From Strix aluco (taxonomy: Eukaryota > Chordata > Aves > Strigiformes > Strigidae): a stretch of DNA of 64,000 nucleotides. Below the pieces are notes generated by a model, which saw only the letters and a list, made by a program, of their open reading frames with translations, ran no database searches and had not been told where the DNA came from. A program made the translations under genes and the position numbers. The stretch is taken from the NCBI RefSeq assembly GCF_031877795.1, contig NC_133937.1, positions 18,875,501 to 18,939,500 of the forward strand. The letters are read 5' to 3'. Position 1 is the stretch's first letter, and every line of letters begins with the position of its first letter. Shown one piece after another: positions 45,101 to 63,660 of the stretch.

Positions 45101-47391
45101 TTGCTTTGTGCATCTGTGCATGCAAGACACATCAGCTGAAGTCTGATGGGCTTTTAAGATGAGAAGAGACTCTCCTCTGCCCACAATCTCAGGCCCTCAA
45201 ATTTCCAGGGCAAGGTTCAGCTGTGTCTCCTCTCTCCCTCCTCCCTACACACCCTGCCTGCTTTCCATGCATGAATTCCTGCCTCTGAACTGGGGTTGAA
45301 GAGCATCACCCCTCCCTAGCAGAGCATCTGCTTGGGAGGAATAGCCTAGAGCCACGCATCTCACATGCTCTGAAGCACTTTCCTTCCACCCCCAGGAGAC
45401 CCTACCAAACCATCTGGATTTAGGAGCGTCAAAGCCCCCACCACAAAGGTGGCCTCATCGATTGGGAATGCCCAGAAGCTGCCCATGTGCGAGAAGTGTG
45501 GCTCTGGCATTGTGTAAGTAAGCCTGTCCCTGGGGTTGCAGGCCAAGCATCCCATTCCTTTGCGAGGGGCTGAGGCGCTGTACTTGAAACACGTCACGTA
45601 CCCACATCCAGTGCATCCAGGAGCTGGCTTAAGGCACATGTATTCTCACCAGCTTTGATAGCGCTAACTTTGCAGTTCCCTGCAGTGGGGCAGGAGTTGG
45701 GTTTCCCTCTACAGATCCATATCAATGGAAACCAAAGCAAGTCCCTGCGAGACAAACCTTGAGACAGTTGTCACTGCAGTGTTTTGCTTCCTACCTGAAA
45801 TCTGTTTACAGCACCCAGAAACAAAATGATCTTTCTGTTCAAGGTCTGTGTATTTAATGCTTTTCATGTCTTGGTGCTCCCAGCCATGGAGTGGTGACAT
45901 GCCTTGGTGGTCAGAGGCAATGTGGACCAGGAGAGCTGGGTTCTGCTCCCTGCTCTGCTGTAGGACTGCACACCTCTGCTGTGTCTAAGCAGACATAATT
46001 TATGTTGTCTTTATGTGGGTATGGCTGACTTCCAGCACAGCGGGAGCATGGATTTGATACAGAGCTGCTGTACCATAAGTATGCCAGCACGAGGGACCCA
46101 ACCCATGTCTTTGATTTGAGGTTCAGTTTATCAACCACAAATTCTTCCCTACAACTCCCTTAGCTTAACAGTTGATTCCAGCACTCAAGTGCTGGTAGCC
46201 TACCTGCATCATCATGGAAGAATTCAGGTTTCTCCCATGCTGCTCACCACAAGCTATCAGATTGTTGCTGAGCCCTACTACACCATGATTGCATGGTCCT
46301 GGCATGCCTGGAGCACCAAGGACTGGCAGAGTCATTACAGAGACAATCCATACCCTATAAAATATGAATCAGAGACAAACCCTACAATTACTCTACCAGC
46401 TGGGTAGATCTGGAGAGAAAGCACAAGGCTATGAATAGCACTAAAACCTAATGAATTATGGAAAATATAGATAGCTGCTGGAACAAAATTATATTCCTGG
46501 CAAATTTTTGTGTTGCTGGTGGTGGTAGTTTGAGTTGCTATGTAGTTTTCCTCATCATTTAAGCTGTGAAGTTTTCCAGTAAGAGCTGGCCCACATTTGG
46601 CTGGATCTGTTCACTGCAGCTCCTGAGCAGCAGCATCTGAGATCAGAACCAGGAGCTGGTTTCTGTGCTTCTCCCACACATACCTGGCATGTCAGTCGTT
46701 AGCAAAAGAGCAGTGGCTGGTTGTGCAGCCGTCGTCCCCCTAGGCTGGTGGCAGGCAGTCATTTCTGGATTTGTTTTGCAATCCAGTGGGTTTGGACCTG
46801 GATTTTGCTCCCCCAGCTGGTCAGGCTGATGCCTGCCATTTGATCCTGGGCATTTGAAAGCTGTTGTGCTGTCTGCAGCCATCAGCTAGAGATACCATGA
46901 CAGTGATTCTTGCCACCACAGGTGATAGGACTGTCCCTGTGAAACTTAGGCAGGCCAGTGCTAGGAAACACCTTTCAGAGGAGGGCTCCCATGTCCCACT
47001 TGTTGGGCTCTAAAAGTGCTGTTAACATCTGGCTCACTAGAGGTAGGGCCTATACTTCACTTGTCAGGAGCAGGAGAAAATTGTCCACCCTCAGCACTGG
47101 TGTGGGTGTGGGTCTGGGCTGGGTGGGCAGTGGCTGGGGAAGGGATGGGAGGGGGGAGGCAGCAGTGGGTGCCTGGTGCTGAGGGGTGCTGGTTCCTTCC
47201 CCAGAGGGATGTTTGTGAAGATCCGGGACAAGCAGCGTCACCCTGAGTGCTACGTGTGCAGTGACTGCGGCACCAACCTCAAGCAGAAAGGACACTTCTT
47301 TGTGGAAGACCAAATCTACTGCGAGAAGCACGCGCGGGAGCGGGTGATTCCCCCAGAGGGCTATGAGGTGGTCACTGTCTTTCCAAAGTAA
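2969..47391 (+). CDS. PDLIM1: PDLIM1 (CLP36/elfin) coding region, seven standard exons
   Basis: PDLIM1 is a cytoskeletal adaptor of the ALP subfamily. In known orthologues the PDZ domain binds alpha-actinin and the LIM domain recruits partners such as the kinase CLIK1, on stress fibres and Z-lines. Joining 2969-3064, 14637-14788, 24823-24907, 35742-35932, 42194-42348, 45396-45513 and 47205-47391 gives 984 nt, or 327 residues plus stop, against 329 in human. Every junction is GT-AG and in phase. The PDZ domain spans about residues 3-85 with the PWGF carboxylate-binding loop at 13-16. A ZM-type motif lies at about 136-160. The LIM domain at 258-308 has all eight zinc ligands: C258, C261, H278, C281, C284, C287, C305 and H308. 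An extra ALP-like exon at 38076-38381 is not counted here. Confidence 0.97.
3715..4080. promoter_or_regulatory. Second CpG-rich block in intron 1
   Basis: CpG dinucleotides are dense, especially at 3717-3840, and a smaller GC-rich patch follows at 4195-4290. The block is separated from the exon 1 island by about 600 bases of ordinary sequence. It could be an intronic enhancer or an alternative promoter; no first exon can be assigned. Confidence 0.5.
4166..4184. repeat. T19 homopolymer
   Basis: Nineteen consecutive T within PDLIM1 intron 1. Confidence 0.9.
13426..13458. repeat. Short tandem duplication
   Basis: Two adjacent, slightly diverged copies of a 16-17 bp unit built around TTCCTTAGGGGAAATGA. 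Confidence 0.8.
14637..14788 (+). CDS. PDLIM1: PDLIM1 exon 2 (rest of PDZ domain)
   Basis: Encodes residues 33-82 plus two bases of codon 83. It starts [16 protein letters not shown] and ends near LTLTVSR, completing the PDZ domain including the [11 protein letters not shown] helix region. The acceptor is TCTTAG|GTG (phase 0) and the donor is AG|GTATGT. Identity with human PDLIM1 is high throughout. Confidence 0.97.
17800..17859 (+). mobile_element. CR1 LINE 3' end, severely truncated
   Basis: About 60 bp of the CR1 3' terminus: the GGTTGGACT...GATGATCTT block, then GGTCTTTTCCAACCT, ending in the two octamers ATTCTATG (17844-17851) and ATTCTGTG (17852-17859). Terminal octamers and extreme 5' truncation are typical of CR1. 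It lies in the sense orientation of PDLIM1. Confidence 0.9.
18794..18870. repeat. Interleaved local direct repeat
   Basis: The motif AAACTTTGGTTGCAAAACT occurs twice about 35 bp apart, and AAAACTGAGAAACTT also occurs twice around it. This suggests a local duplication followed by slippage. Confidence 0.75.
24823..24907 (+). CDS. PDLIM1: PDLIM1 exon 3 (post-PDZ linker)
   Basis: Completes codon 83 (Arg) and encodes residues 84-111, starting [15 protein letters not shown] and ending NLASQPQ. The VWSPLV and HPYKMNLAS segments are conserved in PDLIM1 orthologues. The acceptor is TTGCAG|A and the donor is CAG|GTGAGT (phase 0). In the paralogue PDLIM3 the matching junction is where smooth-muscle and skeletal-muscle exons diverge. 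Confidence 0.97.
26475..26496. repeat. (TG)11 microsatellite
   Basis: Eleven uninterrupted TG units in PDLIM1 intron 3. Confidence 0.95.
26685..26726. repeat. Degenerate telomere-like hexamer array
   Basis: Seven consecutive hexamers of CCCTAA type: CCTAAA, CCCTAA, CCTTAG, TCCTAA, TCCTGG, TTCTAA and CTCTGG. The period of six holds across the array while individual units have drifted. This could be an old interstitial telomeric repeat or a chance expansion. Confidence 0.55.
28128..28533 (-). mobile_element. CR1 LINE fragment, antisense to PDLIM1
   Basis: About 405 bp. On the - strand it reads as the CR1 3' region. Recognisable + strand blocks are AAGATCATCGAGTCCAAC near the left end, then GTGAAGAAATTTTTCCTAATATCC, TTGAGGCCATTTCCTCTTGTCC and, near the right end, CAGCTGCTCCTCATAAGACT. 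The terminal octamers at the left are degraded. The frame running through it is a relic of the element. Confidence 0.92.
29208..29330 (+). mobile_element. Possible ancient MIR-like SINE fragment
   Basis: A block resembling TGACCCTGGGCCAGGCATTAA followed by GTAAAATGAACAATAAAACT recalls the conserved core and 3' part of MIR-type SINEs. The match is weak and made by eye. Confidence 0.3.
29681..29697. repeat. T17 homopolymer
   Basis: Seventeen consecutive T in PDLIM1 intron 3. Confidence 0.9.
35742..35932 (+). CDS. PDLIM1: PDLIM1 exon 4 (IGSAHNRS and ZM-motif exon)
   Basis: Encodes residues 112-174 plus two bases of codon 175. It contains [13 protein letters not shown] and the ZM-type motif [17 protein letters not shown]. 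In relatives this motif supports alpha-actinin binding and actin-filament targeting. The exon matches human exon 4 and the smooth-muscle-type exon of PDLIM3. The acceptor is ATGCAG|A and the donor is CT|GTAAGT. The first residues are KIR where human has EVL. Confidence 0.96.
35933..38075 (+). other. PDLIM1: Intron between PDLIM1 exon 4 and the ALP-like exon
   Basis: A 2.1 kb stretch with no assignable exon. Its last 130 bases (37944-38073) contain no AG at all, and a long pyrimidine tract lies at about 37944-38003. Such an AG-exclusion zone is typical of regulated acceptors with a distant branch point. Confidence 0.7.
37944..38075 (+). promoter_or_regulatory. PDLIM1: AG-exclusion zone and pyrimidine tract of the ALP-like exon
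   Basis: After the AG at 37942-37943 no AG occurs until 38074-38075. A C/T-rich run fills about 37944-38003, and branch-point-like sequences occur in CATTAAT, CTCAATT and ACTCAAA. This supports 38076 as the acceptor and suggests regulated splicing, perhaps by PTB-type proteins (inference). Confidence 0.55.
38076..38381 (+). CDS. PDLIM1: Alternative PDLIM1 exon resembling the PDLIM3/ALP muscle exon
   Basis: A 306-nt exon encoding [16 protein letters not shown] through ISSISPDFP. It carries a Ser/Pro/Arg-rich linker ([10 protein letters not shown]) and then a ZM-containing block with [21 protein letters not shown] and NIMDSLQGQ. By eye, about 28 of 50 residues match the skeletal-muscle segment of human PDLIM3 (PNIPLEMELPG, QFNTPMQLYS, NIMETLQGQ), recalled from memory. 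The acceptor CATAG|C needs two bases from the previous exon and the donor CCCAG|GTAACC leaves two, so it fits exactly between exons 4 and 5, giving a 429-residue protein. Joined directly to exon 3 it would hit a stop at its 17th codon. The 329-residue human protein lacks it. The homology is clear; the exact 5' boundary is less certain. Confidence 0.83.
41030..41300 (-). mobile_element. Old CR1/L3-type LINE fragment
   Basis: The series ...CATGTCATTTAGTCCATCCCC, TTTTTAAATCC, TCTGTTGGAAAGCTTTTCCC and TTTTAAGCCTGTAGTTTATCC follows the order of an antisense CR1-clade 3' region, heavily diverged. The assignment is by eye. Confidence 0.5.
41525..41640 (+). mobile_element. Possible ancient MIR-like SINE fragment
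   Basis: TTAACCTTAGTTAAATG, then GGCTCAGTCTCTACCTATAAAAT and AATAATAACACTCATTTG resemble the MIR pattern of CTTAACCTC, CTCAGTTTCC..CTGTAAAAT and ATAATAACA. The match is weak. Confidence 0.4.
42194..42348 (+). CDS. PDLIM1: PDLIM1 exon 5 (internal linker)
   Basis: Completes codon 175 (Leu with exon 4; Ser with the ALP-like exon) and encodes residues 176-226 plus one base. It includes [16 protein letters not shown] and [16 protein letters not shown], the conserved helical region before the LIM domain in ALP-family proteins. The acceptor is CCTCAG|T and the donor is AAAG|GTGAGC (phase 1). Confidence 0.96.
42349..45395 (+). other. PDLIM1: PDLIM1 intron 5
   Basis: A 3.0 kb intron with an A-rich AAATAAAATAAA-type stretch near 42996-43021. 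No gene, RNA or clear transposon was recognised. Confidence 0.8.
45396..45513 (+). CDS. PDLIM1: PDLIM1 exon 6 (start of LIM domain)
   Basis: Completes codon 227 (Gly) and encodes residues 228-265 plus two bases. It contains [16 protein letters not shown] and the first zinc-ligand pair of the LIM domain, MCEKCGSGI (C258, C261). The acceptor is CCCCAG|G and the donor is GT|GTAAGT. Confidence 0.97.
45514..47204 (+). other. PDLIM1: PDLIM1 intron 6
   Basis: A 1.7 kb intron. A stretch near 45930-46010 faintly recalls an ancient MIR SINE. An open frame at 46189-46407 lacks an ATG start and any recognisable domain. Nothing else stands out. Confidence 0.8.
47205..47391 (+). CDS. PDLIM1: PDLIM1 exon 7 (LIM domain and C-terminus)
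   Basis: Completes codon 266 (Val) and encodes residues 267-327 and the TAA stop. It carries zinc ligands H278, C281, C284, C287, C305 and H308, so the LIM spacing is C-x2-C-x16-H-x2-C-x2-C-x2-C-x17-C-x2-H. It ends [13 protein letters not shown], the hallmark C-terminus of the ALP subfamily. The acceptor is CCCCAG|A. Confidence 0.98.
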
Positions 47392-47462
47392 ACTGCGCTG
47401 CTCACAAAGACAGTGTGGATGGTTTCTCCTCTGCTGCTTTTCCTTGGAAAGCATCGTCCCTG

Positions 47463-47479
47463 CCCCCCCCCCCCCCCCC
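47463..47479. repeat. C17 homopolymer in the PDLIM1 3' UTR
   Basis: Seventeen consecutive C, 72 bases after the stop codon. Poly-C in 3' UTRs can bind PCBP proteins (known biology); the run length may also be uncertain in the assembly. Confidence 0.9.
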
Positions 47480-47744
47480 GCCGCTGAATCTTGTTTGCAA
47501 TAAGGAATGCTAGGCATGGCTTTGAATTTCCTTGCCATTATTAATCCTCCATCTGTTCACATGGGATGTCACTAATTGTTCAACATTCTTTTTGTCTCCT
47601 CTTTCACTGTTTGGGTTTTTTTAAATACATGGAGTTTATTTTTTTTTTTTCCTCCTTTATGCTGTCAATCACACAGGAAAATCAGAGGCCAAAGTCAGAT
47701 TACAGCTCTTCTGTGTCCCAGTTATTTGCCTTCTGTTTGCATTC

Positions 47745-47750
47745 AATAAA
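47745..47750 (+). terminator. PDLIM1: Proximal PDLIM1 poly(A) signal AATAAA
   Basis: Canonical hexamer with a G/T-rich element about 20-30 bases downstream; likely cleavage near 47765-47770. Confidence 0.75.
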
Positions 47751-47770
47751 CAGGGTTTATCCACAAGGCA

Positions 47771-48640
47771 GATGTGTCTGCTTTCTCCTGGTATCCCTGT
47801 GCACTGGACCGGGGTTCCCTGGGCAGCAGCAGAGGTGCCCAGTGCACGGCTGTGTTTACCCTGGAGAACAGTGGGAAGGAATTACAAAGTTGAGGCAGCC
47901 TGGTCTTGCCAGCTGCCCAGCCGTTAGCAGCTGCCTGCTGGCACCCAGCAAGGGCCAGGTGGGCACAGCCAAACCACAGACCATAGATGGCACTGGTGAC
48001 CTGTCCCCAGCCAGAGCTGCCACCTCTGCATCCAGCACTGCTTCATGCTGACAGGACCAGGCACCTCAGTGCTTCCCTTTACCAGGTGTCCCTCTGTTCC
48101 CCAAGGTAACAAACAGAGCTCTATGAAAAAATGTCCACTTGATGCTTGCTGGAAACCAGGGAGCCCTGGAGCAAAGAGGGGAAGGTTTGAATAGCTGTAG
48201 TCCCTGTCCCTGTTCCATCTGTCCCTGTCCAGTCCATGCTGGCTCCCCCTCAGCCCTGCACCACAGGCTCAGGGCTGGGTGCAGGCTGGTGAGGGTGGGT
48301 CTCACCACCACACACCCCCTCCTCCAACCCTGAGCAGACCCCAGGGCCATGGTTGTTTCTGTCTGCAGACATTTGGTCAGTCCCCTGTGCCAGGCCCTGG
48401 GTAGCTGCCAGAGGCATGGCCCTGCTCCCCGACATGCATGGCTGCTGGAGGGTACCTTTGGGGTTGATGTGGGGAGGGGGGCACATGCCGCATGTGCATC
48501 AGATGAGCGGCTGATGGAGCAGCAGCACCTCCACCCATGTACAGCAAAGAGGTGGTTTGCAGTGAAGTTATTTCTCTGCTCACACCTCTGAATGAGATAC
48601 TGGCTGTTCTGGTGTATAAATAAATGGTTTCTAAGATGTA
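47771..48640 (+). other. PDLIM1: Possible extended PDLIM1 3' UTR
   Basis: A GC-rich stretch between the proximal poly(A) site and a second AATAAA at 48619-48624. It has no convincing coding frame and could be a longer 3' UTR or simply downstream flank. Confidence 0.4.
48619..48624 (+). terminator. Distal + strand poly(A) signal AATAAA
   Basis: Hexamer within TATAAATAAATGG, followed by GATGTAGTGTCATC, a reasonable G/T-rich downstream element. Confidence 0.5.
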
Positions 48641-49191
48641 GTGTCATCTTTGCTTTAAGACAAATTGCCAGAGGTTGAAAACAGAGCAGTTTGTAGCGGC
48701 ATACAGACCCTCTCTGGCAGGCACAGGGTCGCCTCCACGCCTGGGGTTAGTGGGTACATCTGCAGCAGCTACACACAGGGTCATGTGCCAGTCCTAGAAA
48801 GTCCTGACTGTCTTCAGCAGTGCTTTACTACTGCACCCTGACTATCCTTCACCATGAATCACACCACAGCACAGCTGCCTTAGGAAAAAAAAAACCAAAC
48901 CAAAACATAACCCAAAACCCAATCCTCATCTGAGGTAAAGCTGACCTGTCACCAAGATTATAAACCTTCCACTGTCCAGATCAACTGTACCACTTTTTGG
49001 CAAGTTGGGGAGGGGACTAGTTCACCAACCCAGCTAAATTTAGCTCATCCTGTCAGGCACCTTCTATGGGCAGTGGCAAGCAAGCGAGGACGGCATAGCT
49101 CAACCAGCAAACTCCTCCTCCCCACAAAAAGCCTGGCTTCTCCCTGCACCAGCTCATGCCTGCACACACTCCAGCTACTAACACAAGCAGC

Positions 49192-49197
49192 TTTATT
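49192..49197 (-). terminator. HELLS: Possible distal HELLS poly(A) signal
   Basis: On the - strand this reads AATAAA, followed downstream by GCTTGTGTTAG and GGAGTGTGTGCAGG, a strong G/T-rich element. It lies about 4.3 kb past the HELLS stop. Confidence 0.45.
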
Positions 49198-50797
49198 TTT
49201 CAAGGTGAGAGTGGGGCTTTTTTTCAGCCTGCTGAGGTGGCATTTCCCATAACTGTTGTTAATGGGGGTTAATTCTCTCCCCTCCACAGCGCATTTCCCA
49301 GGGAAAGGCTCTCTATGCTGCAGTGCTGGCAGGTGCAGGCAGGCTGGACTGGACCAAAAGCCAGTGCAGCAGTGGAGAACACAGATCTGCAGGACTGAAG
49401 GAGTAAACCTGTAGGAACAGATTGCTCTGGCTGCATCTCAGATCAGTGCTCAGGCCCTGTCCTGGGAGTATGGCTGCTCCCAGCACTACATGCTTTCTTG
49501 GCAGGCTGGGAGGTCCTGGCTGCCTGCCACACACGGTTGTGTGTTTGCCCTGCAGGAGGAAAATGCCAGCCCCTGGGGCCATCTGGGATGGCTTACCCCA
49601 ACACCAGCGTGGGGGCTGAGCCCTCCAGCGCGTGCAAAGTCGCTAAATGTTTCCATACTGTACGAACATCCGCCAGCAAAACGTGACTCATTCCAGATAA
49701 CCTCGTGAGCTTGCTCTTGCATCAGGGGGTCAGGACGGAAGAGCCTGAACCATGCCTGGCATTTCCCCTGCCCTCCCCACCCCAGCCCTGCAGACAGACA
49801 ACAAGTCCCGCTTTGTCCAGGGCCGCATGCTTTATCGCCCCGGCCGAGCTCCTGCAGTGAAGGCTGGCAGCACTGCTGGGAAAACACTGATTGCACGGGG
49901 CTTGACGCAGGAGTCGGGAACTACAAAAGGTTTGTGGGATAGCTCTGGAGGTGTAGGTTTCTAATGCAGATACCAGTGTTGATCTAATTTATTACTGTGG
50001 GAACAGGCTAGCTGAGGCAATTCACATTCATTACTTGAGGAGCACTTCGATCACGCTCTGTAAAAAGGAATCTATTCATTTTTCATGATGCAGGACAAAA
50101 TACTCGGCAACTGCAGTGTTCACACTGTAGTCTGACTTCCCAAATTCCTCTGGAGTTTAACAGTTGGCATCTGGAGTTTGTCAACAATAACAAAATTGGT
50201 TAAATGGGGTCATGCCTGCAACCCCACTGAGCTGCCTGCTCCAGAAGTTAACATTAATGCAAGATAATACATTAAAAACTACAAAAACTACATAAATCTG
50301 AAGTGTCCGGCAGCTTGTAAGCAAACTATCATCCTGCCAAAGAGGGACTATCTCACATAAGTGTGCACAAAGCACAATCTGTCATTTTTAACACAGATTA
50401 CTTTGGTTTCTGCTTGTAGCCTCCCCCTGCCACATCTCCCCTTTCTCCTAGTGCAGCAGACGTGGCTGTGCACTGCTGCTCCCAGTTGGCTTGCAGGAGC
50501 CCCCTCCACACAGCACAGGGTCCAAGCTCAGCTGCAGCGTGGAAAGCTGCAAGCAGAACATAAGCCACGGGCCAGGCAGTCTGGAGAAGAGGGTTTGCAT
50601 GGGACAGAGTAGCACATCTCACTTTGGAGCTGAGAACACAAATCATTTTTTAAAAAACTCTACAGTTAAAAAGACCTGGCTGCTGGCAGTGACTTGACAG
50701 AGCTGGACCTCAAGAGATAAAGCAGACAGAAAAGGGTTAGAAACCCCCCAACCTAACAGCATAATCAAAACAGACCTCTCATTGTCTCCTCCTCACA

Positions 50798-50851
50798 CCC
50801 CACACCATCACCCCCACACCATCACCCCACCCCCCCACCCCCCCACCCCAG
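50798..50851. repeat. C-rich array (G-quadruplex motif on - strand)
   Basis: CACACCATCACCCC-type units, then C-runs of 4, 7, 7 and 4 separated by single A. On the - strand this is four G-runs with one-base loops, a strong quadruplex motif. Confidence 0.85.
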
Positions 50852-51139
50852 CAAAACAGCACTGAGCAACATTGAAGTTTCATTTGCTAATGGCAACCCT
50901 GTGAGCTCTGATTGCTGTCAAGGTGGGGTCTTGGCCGCTCAAACATCATTTTTGCTTGGCAAGTAATTAAAATACCCAAATGATGTTATGTCCCGAGTAG
51001 ATTCAAGTACTGGTGAAACACCATTAAAGAGATTCTAACATGGGAGAAGTTTACCACACATTTTCTTGTCATCACCTGGAAAAACCACCAGCAGCCTTGC
51101 CCCAGTCCTCCCTGGCTAATATGAGCTGCTTCCCAGATT

Positions 51140-51178
51140 AAAAAAAAAAAAAAAAAAAAAAAAATTTAAAAAAAAAAA
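51140..51178. repeat. A25-TTT-A11 tract
   Basis: A homopolymeric A run interrupted once by TTT. No retrotransposon body is recognisable on either side. Confidence 0.9.
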
Positions 51179-53089
51179 TCAAAACCCAAACCACCACCTG
51201 CAACTCAACACACAGTAGCAATACACAAGCAAGCTGAGACCCCATCTTTCTGTCCATGCATTTGGTCTCAACAACTCAAACATCCACAGACACCCCCACC
51301 AACAGGAAAAAAAACACCTGAGTATATCTGGGTGCATTTGTCTTGTATCAGTTGAAATATTTTTTCTCTCTAATGGACAATGAAGGGGACATTATTTCAC
51401 CCATTTAAAACTGTTAGCACCAGTCACCACTGTCATTACTGAGTTTACTTGTGGATCTCCCCTCATCTGCAGAAAGGAAGGCTGCTTTCTGAAACACCAA
51501 CACCCCTCACAGCATGCCCCAGACTTTGCCTGTTGGCATTCAGTGCACAAATGTGGGACTGCCCCTTCATAGCTTAGGTGCATAGCAAACATGAACATTA
51601 CTCTTGACTGCAGGAATAAGAAATGCAAAGAAGGTACTATGCCTGCTTTGAACAGTAACATTCTCAGTACTCTGGGAGCCAAAAAAAAAAAAAAAGACAG
51701 GGGGAACAGAGATAAATTCCTTGATGGCAGCAAGCAAAACACATGCATGCTTTTGCTTTTTGAAGGTGGGCTAGAAAAGCAGCCACAGCACTGCAGTATC
51801 TCTAAATAACATCAAGCTCCACACATCGCTAAGCAGTGACTATATTTCACTAATGACACCATTAGCGTTAATGCTAGTTTATGCGTTCTTTAGGAAGTGC
51901 GCAGCAATTACTAAATCCTAGCTGTGCTGGCTACGGGACAGAAACTCTTGTTCATTTTTATTTTCCACCATATTGCCCTGCAGTGATATTCAAGTAGCTG
52001 TGCAAGTTGAGCAGGGTAAATTAGCCTTCAAAAGTTAGGTAAGCCTGTGTGGAAGCAGTTATGTCAGTTATTATCTAAATGGAGTAACTATAAAAGTTTT
52101 AATACTATTGTAGGTACATCACTTACTCTTTTATCTCTTGTAGTAGGTCTTTGCTAGCTTAAAACAATGCATAAAGACAACTTTAGCTCAGCATTTAAGT
52201 AACATGTGGAGACAGCACATATTGAACTTTCCATTATCAGGCTAATAAGTAACTGAGCAGAAAACTTAGAAGCTTTTTATCTTCAGCAATTAGAAACAAG
52301 ACAGAGCTTTCAACAGGCAAAGGTCAAAGCCAGCCTACTTAGCTTTTTCTTCTGTTCTCTCAGAGGTAAGGATAAACATCTCTCACTAATATAACTTTCT
52401 CTAAATCAGACTAACAGATTACTCTCTATGGAGAGTAAGAAAGATCATAGAGTGACTGGAAATTAGTTTCCAAAGTGACTGACAGATTAGGTAGGATTAT
52501 ATTTTACTCTGCTACCTATGCCTTGGCATAACTAGCACAATTGCTACTCTGACAGCTCCAGCTGCAATTCCATGACTGCAGCTTCTATTTACACCTAGAT
52601 GACATTTTCACAAACCAGAACTGAAAGTTTAAAGCTACCTGATGCCCAAGTTGAAAACCATTGCTTAGAGCTGGCTCTTGGAGGCTACATATGCAAGAAA
52701 TATCCTTCACCTGTCTCTTCTGTCCCAGTGTAGTCTCAAACCCTCCTTTCCCAGAAAGTACTCCCTGGTCATCCACACACCCCCAGAGACATTCTGCACT
52801 TTCCCCTCACAGTGCCCTCAGCTCCCTCCACGTGCTTCAAAGGGGCACCTTAGCTGTGCAAGCTGACACACCAGTCAATACAGAAGTAATGTCTGCACCA
52901 GAAAAATTAAGGGGTTTTTGGGTTCATTCAAGGTGCCTGGTTTTTTGCTGTGTTTTGCTGGTTTGGTTTTTGTTTTCTTTTAATGTGTGAGATTGGCTAA
53001 TGTGCTAAATGAGAAGGGAAAGAGTGAATTAGTGGACACAACATAAGCTTTGCTTATTTAAGAAGCTATGCTAAAAACCCTACACCTTT

Positions 53090-53532
53090 AGGACAAACCA
53101 GACATTTATTTAATCAAAATAATTTGCAGAAGTTAAAAACCGAAACTACACAATTGGCTGTAACAAAGGCACATGTTCTCTCCCTTCCAAATAAAACCAT
53201 AATTGACACCATATAAAAAAAATGGTTTAGGACTTCCACAGGAAGATATTTTTTTAAACAAATTTGCCTGTTTTTACCACCAATAACAAGAGCTAGCTGC
53301 AAATGTGAAACATGCTTATTTTCTTAATTCTTTATGAGAGTTTACCAAACCTACAAAATGAAACTATCACCTGCATTATACTGCAGAACATGTTAAAATT
53401 CACTGAAAGAACACAACGGATTTGAACAAGGCCTTAAAGAAAGTCAGCATAAAGGATCAGTATGTGTGACACCTCTGGAAGATCTGATGTAAGTCATGTT
53501 TGTCCTGTAAGTCTACAGGCCACATTTGCACA
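53090..53532 (-). other. HELLS: HELLS 3' UTR (proximal form)
   Basis: Runs from the stop codon to an AATAAA on the - strand at about 53105-53110 (TTTATT on the + strand). The length of about 440 nt is plausible. A longer form ending near 49.18 kb is possible. Confidence 0.6.

Positions 53533-63660
<10,128 letters not shown>

Larger units (their letters stand above)
47392..47770 (+). other. PDLIM1: PDLIM1 3' UTR (proximal form)
   Basis: Runs from the stop codon to the first good poly(A) signal at 47745-47750, which is followed by GT-rich sequence (GATGTGTCTG). The length of about 375 nt suits the short mRNA known for mammalian PDLIM1. It contains a C17 tract at 47463-47479. Confidence 0.75.
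48641..53090. other. Spacer between PDLIM1 and HELLS
   Basis: No gene was recognised on either strand and no CYP2C-like motif such as FxxGxxxCxG was seen. From about 48.85 kb rightwards the + strand becomes richer in A and C than in T and G, as expected for - strand transcription. A - strand poly(A) signal at 49192-49197 could end a long HELLS 3' UTR. A C-rich array lies at 50798-50851 and an A-rich tract at 51140-51178. Confidence 0.6.

Noticed and set aside
46189-46407. A 72-residue open frame in intron 6.
   Set aside because: It starts without an ATG, has no splice or Kozak support and no recognisable domain.
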